Origin: Heliocidaris tuberculata | Lineage: Eukaryota; Echinodermata; Echinoidea; Camarodonta; Echinometridae | Assembly (NCBI GenBank): GCA_025618425.1 | Contig: CM046832.1 | Coordinates: 72,490,890 to 72,554,889 of the forward strand | Direction of reading: 5' to 3' | DNA length: 64,000 nt | Shown here: in pieces, positions 63,818 to 64,000 of the stretch | Layout: each line of letters begins with the position of its first letter | Numbering within the stretch: position 1 is the first letter of the stretch | Program-made: the position numbers and the translations under genes | Notes under the pieces: generated by a model | Seen by the model: only the letters and a program-made list of their open reading frames with translations | Databases searched by the model: none | Told to the model about the DNA's origin: nothing

Positions 63818-64000
63818 TTAAAGGGCAATCCAACCTTGGTAATAAGATGATTTGTATGAAAGCAGAAAAATAAGAAAAACAGGATGGTGAAAGTTTAAAA
63901 GAAATCGGACAAGGAATAATATAGTTATGGATGTTTGAAAAATGAGATCACTACATCTATGCGAATCTCAAATTGGCAATTTGGTGATTGGATTGTGACA
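63818..64000. mobile_element. TTAA-flanked MITE, left part, cut by window end
   Basis: TTAAAGGGCAATCCAACCTT and the next 165 bases match the element at 58930 with only a handful of differences. Confidence 0.9.

Overview
The window is animal nuclear DNA: spliced genes with GT-AG introns, very large non-coding tracts, and a high density of short inverted-repeat transposons, LINE tails, tRNA-derived SINEs, microsatellites and G/C homopolymers. The style of the repeats (TACATG palindromes, GCGAGCGAGCG blocks, repeat units carrying TGACCTTTGACC and GGACGGAC) suggests a marine invertebrate, most likely an echinoderm such as a sea urchin. That assignment is inference, not proof. No bacterial operon, CRISPR array, rRNA gene or virus was seen. 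|| Gene content. One gene is certain: the ST7 (suppressor of tumorigenicity 7) orthologue on the minus strand. Ten coding exons lie at 35409-35259, 10774-10692, 10329-10197, 8966-8796, 7942-7864, 7247-7093, 5983-5886, 4639-4452, 3213-3111 and 2663-2420. All nine junctions keep the reading frame. They give 468 codons plus one base, and the C-terminal exon(s) must lie left of position 1. Intron 1 is 24.5 kb and holds most of the repeats in the left half. On the plus strand, right of ST7 and divergent from it, are short ATG-to-splice-donor segments at 41796, 46222, 55766 and 60874. They look like first coding exons, and three end in phase 0. Their downstream exons were not found, so they remain candidates. 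|| Layout. 1-2150: a TIR element with a 335-bp (ATT)n. 2420-10774: ST7 exons 10 to 2, with MITEs and an (ATC)n tract in the introns. 11.8-14.2 kb: a tandem ~140-bp repeat array broken by a TTAA element and a hAT-like element. 16.2-18.8 kb: a hairpin, a long foldback and an inverted minisatellite. 21.0-26.5 kb: a ~95-bp array with a three-unit higher-order period, split by a dead LINE. 27-35 kb: MITEs, retroposon tails and a dispersed repeat with a conserved short ORF. 35.26-35.41 kb: ST7 exon 1. 35.9-39.5 kb: SINE, foldback end and a composite element with tandem units. 41.8-64 kb: candidate first exons among foldback elements (44.4, 47.8, 56.4 kb), hAT and TTAA elements and a second SINE. || How it fits together. 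ST7 is the only gene whose exons can be assembled. Everything else recognisable is mobile DNA, much of it nested, and several insertions can be proved by intact target sequence elsewhere in the same window.
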